A stretch of 8,416 bases of DNA from Candidatus Hydrogenedentota bacterium. GTDB taxonomy: Bacteria > Hydrogenedentota > Hydrogenedentia > Hydrogenedentales > CAITNO01. The notes beneath the pieces are model-generated. The model was given only the letters and a program-made list of their open reading frames with translations, was not told the origin of the DNA and ran no database searches. The DNA lies in assembly GCA_007124105.1 (NCBI GenBank), contig SLFT01000051.1, positions 1-8,416 on the forward strand, read 5' to 3'. The position numbers were made by a program, and so were the translations under genes. Of this stretch, positions 6,948 to 8,416 are shown piece after piece. How positions within the stretch are numbered: position 1 is the stretch's first letter; every line of letters begins with the position of its first letter.

Positions 6948-7760
6948 TTAGTTTTTTCCTGACTGTACGGGAAACGCTTCGGGCGCCAATGTCTCGATAG
7001 CCGGGCGCAGTGGGATAAAGTTCGCGCGTACGGCTTCCTCGAGGCGTTTGGCAAGTACCTTTCTGTCTTCATCACGTAGCGGCGTCTCGCCGAAAGGGAT
7101 GGTTCCCACGGCGCCAGGGTAACGCAAAAACCGGTACAGATGGGTATAAAACGGTTCAGGCCGCCACCAGCTGCACAGCGCGCCTTCGCTAGGGCCGTTG
7201 TCGGGTGTGCGATAGTATATTGTGGCGAAATGTACGGGCATATCAAGATCAATTGGCGGCTGTAACAGGGGCGATTTGAAAGGGTCTATGTCAACGCCGC
7301 AGCAGACCCTGCTTTCGGGAAACACGACAATGCCGTCGCCCTCGGAAATCGTTTGCGCAATCAGCCTGTTAACCCGCGCTGTGTCGCGCTTATCCGTTCG
7401 GTTGATGAACAGGATATAGAGTGAACGAGCCACAGCGCCGAAAAAAGGCCATTGTTCCACATCGCCGCGAGACACAAAAATACACCCGGTCTGACGCGCC
7501 AGTATGAGCATGTCAAGATAGGAAAGATGGTTGCACACCATGTAGAAAGGCGGCATCGGCGGCGCGCCCTTTACCTCGATGCGAAGCCCTGCGACAAAGG
7601 CGAAGCAGTATCCCCACGCGCGCAACAGGCGTCTGCGCAATGTACGGTCTGTTTTTCGCGAAACCCGCGCTGTCGGCCATACCAGTAGTCGCAGCCCGAT
7701 AAAGAAGAGCGATACCACCACCAGTAGTGTGATTCGGACGCTGGCGCGGATGTGGCTCAT
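6948..7760 (-). CDS. 1-acyl-sn-glycerol-3-phosphate acyltransferase family protein (PlsC-like)
   Basis: This 270-residue membrane acyltransferase probably moves an acyl chain onto lysophosphatidic acid or a related lysolipid at the inner membrane during phospholipid synthesis. An N-terminal membrane segment at about 8-28 anchors it. The family's catalytic motif I is intact as NHLSYLD (77-83; His78, Asp83). A motif II equivalent follows at about 108-121 (GAVARSLYILFINR). Motif III is degenerate: FPESRVCCG (147-155) replaces the usual FPEG-T pattern, although PFKSPLL downstream (160-166) fits the family. MPVHFATIYY (174-183) matches the motif IV region. The ATG overlaps the exonuclease stop in an ATGA junction, with only a weak GAGAG upstream, so translation is probably coupled. 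The fold assignment is firm, but the exact acyl acceptor is not known. The altered motif III could mean a different lipid substrate, for example an ornithine-type lysolipid. Confidence 0.85.
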   Translation of the reverse strand: MSHIRASVRITLLVVVSLFFIGLRLLVWPTARVSRKTDRTLRRRLLRAWGYCFAFVAGLRIEVKGAPPMPPFYMVCNHLSYLDMLILARQTGCIFVSRGDVEQWPFFGAVARSLYILFINRTDKRDTARVNRLIAQTISEGDGIVVFPESRVCCGVDIDPFKSPLLQPPIDLDMPVHFATIYYRTPDNGPSEGALCSWWRPEPFYTHLYRFLRYPGAVGTIPFGETPLRDEDRKVLAKRLEEAVRANFIPLRPAIETLAPEAFPVQSGKN

Positions 7761-8416
7761 GCTTTGACTCTCGTTTTTTTGCGCGGCACCGGCTTCAAGG
7801 TTAGCGCCACCGGGCAGTGGTCCGAGCCATGTACGTCATCATGTACTTTTATGTCCTGTATGCGGGGCAACAGGTTTTCGTTGACGCAATGGTAATCCAG
7901 GCGCCACCCGATATTCTTTTCGCGGGCCCGGGCGCGATAGGACCACCAGGTATAAGCGACCGTGTCCGGATTCAACTGGCGAAAAACGTCAACATAGCCG
8001 CGATTCAGAAACGCGCTCATAGCCTCGCGTTCCTCGATGTAATAGCCTGCGTTGTTTTCGTTTGCTTTGGGACGGGCCAAATCTATTTCCCTGTGCGCAA
8101 TATTGAAGTCGCCACAGATGATAATGTTTTTCCCTTGATGTACAAGCGCATCGAGGGTGTTGCCTATTGCGTGGCAGAAGGCCAACTTATACGGCAGGCG
8201 CTTACGCTCGCTCTGGCTGTTTGGCCAGTAGGTGTTTACCAGCGTGAAATCAGGAAAAGTCAATAGTTGCGCCCGGCCTTCGCTGTCAAATTCAGGAACA
8301 TCAAGGCCGGATGCTGTCGTGGGGGCGATTTTTGTGAACACCGCCGTGCCGCTGTAACCGCGCTTTTCCGCCGGGTTCCAGTAAGCCTGGTAGCCCTCGG
8401 GCGCGCGCAGTTCAGG
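7757..8416 (-). CDS. Exodeoxyribonuclease III (partial, N-terminus outside the window)
   Basis: This is the 3' 219 codons of an ExoIII/AP-endonuclease gene, which cuts DNA at abasic sites and trims 3' ends in base excision repair. The frame is open to the right edge. The edge codons read YWNPAEKRGYSGTAVFTK, a typical ExoIII stretch, so the GTG at 8339-8341 is an internal valine and not the start. About 35-40 residues are probably missing, including the metal-binding glutamate. Visible active-site motifs are NTYWPN (the Tyr of the AP-endonuclease site), GDFNIAH (catalytic Asp and Asn), IDLARPK, AGYYIEERE, TWWSYR, GWRLDY and GSDHCPV (Asp-His pair). The pattern is closer to the ExoA-type branch than to E. 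coli XthA. It ends in a basic tail (PVPRKKTRVKA). Its stop overlaps the start of the acyltransferase gene, so the two are co-transcribed. Confidence 0.95.
   Translation of the reverse strand, partial: PELRAPEGYQAYWNPAEKRGYSGTAVFTKIAPTTASGLDVPEFDSEGRAQLLTFPDFTLVNTYWPNSQSERKRLPYKLAFCHAIGNTLDALVHQGKNIIICGDFNIAHREIDLARPKANENNAGYYIEEREAMSAFLNRGYVDVFRQLNPDTVAYTWWSYRARAREKNIGWRLDYHCVNENLLPRIQDIKVHDDVHGSDHCPVALTLKPVPRKKTRVKA

Noticed and set aside
6759..6962. A 67-codon plus-strand frame in the intergenic gap
   Set aside because: It runs through three hairpins into the plsC 3' end, with no clear ribosome site or motif.
8339..8341. GTG as the start of the exonuclease gene
   Set aside because: The frame continues upstream to the window edge with typical ExoIII sequence (NPAEKRGYSGTA), so this GTG is an internal valine codon.
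1..8416. CRISPR array, tRNA or rRNA genes, transposase genes
   Set aside because: No regularly spaced repeats, cloverleaf-like sequence, rRNA signature or transposase motif was seen on either strand.

Overview
The window reads as chromosomal DNA from a Gram-negative (diderm) bacterium. It carries a complete outer-membrane factor / periplasmic adaptor / RND permease set, which only makes sense in a cell with two membranes. The genes have moderate GC and the gaps are visibly AT-richer. I cannot assign a phylum. The exonuclease looks like the ExoA-type ExoIII found in many phyla, and the acyltransferase has the long motif-III spacing seen in some non-proteobacterial PlsC proteins. No phage, plasmid, CRISPR or transposase gene is visible.

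All five supported genes are on the minus strand, so transcription runs from the right edge to the left. At the right (7757-8416) is the 3' part of an exodeoxyribonuclease III gene, cut by the window edge. Its stop codon overlaps the start of a PlsC-type 1-acyl-glycerol-3-phosphate acyltransferase gene (6948-7760) in an ATGA junction. A gap of about 575 bp (6374-6947) follows. It holds several short hairpins, one of which looks like a weak terminator; a strong sigma-70-like minus-strand promoter (6611-6639) with a dyad over its -10 and start region; and a long imperfect inverted repeat (6470-6548) that would lie in the leader transcript.

Next comes a tripartite efflux operon in the order outer-membrane lipoprotein channel (4766-6373), periplasmic adaptor (3464-4759) and RND permease (351-3467). 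The genes are 6 bp apart and then overlap by 4 bp, so they are almost certainly co-transcribed and translationally coupled. Together they would build one proton-driven pump from the inner membrane to the outside. The substrate cannot be read from the sequence and no regulator gene is in view.

The left 350 bp has no convincing gene. It carries another very good minus-strand promoter (144-172) with an overlapping dyad, which would start a transcript leaving the window to the left.

I found no previously undescribed multi-gene system. The most interesting parts are non-coding: the REP/BIME-like inverted repeat in the efflux leader, the promoter/operator arrangement ahead of it, and the promoter at the left end with no visible gene. 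At the protein level, the outer-membrane factor has an unusual insertion and no ATG start, and the acyltransferase has a degenerate motif III.
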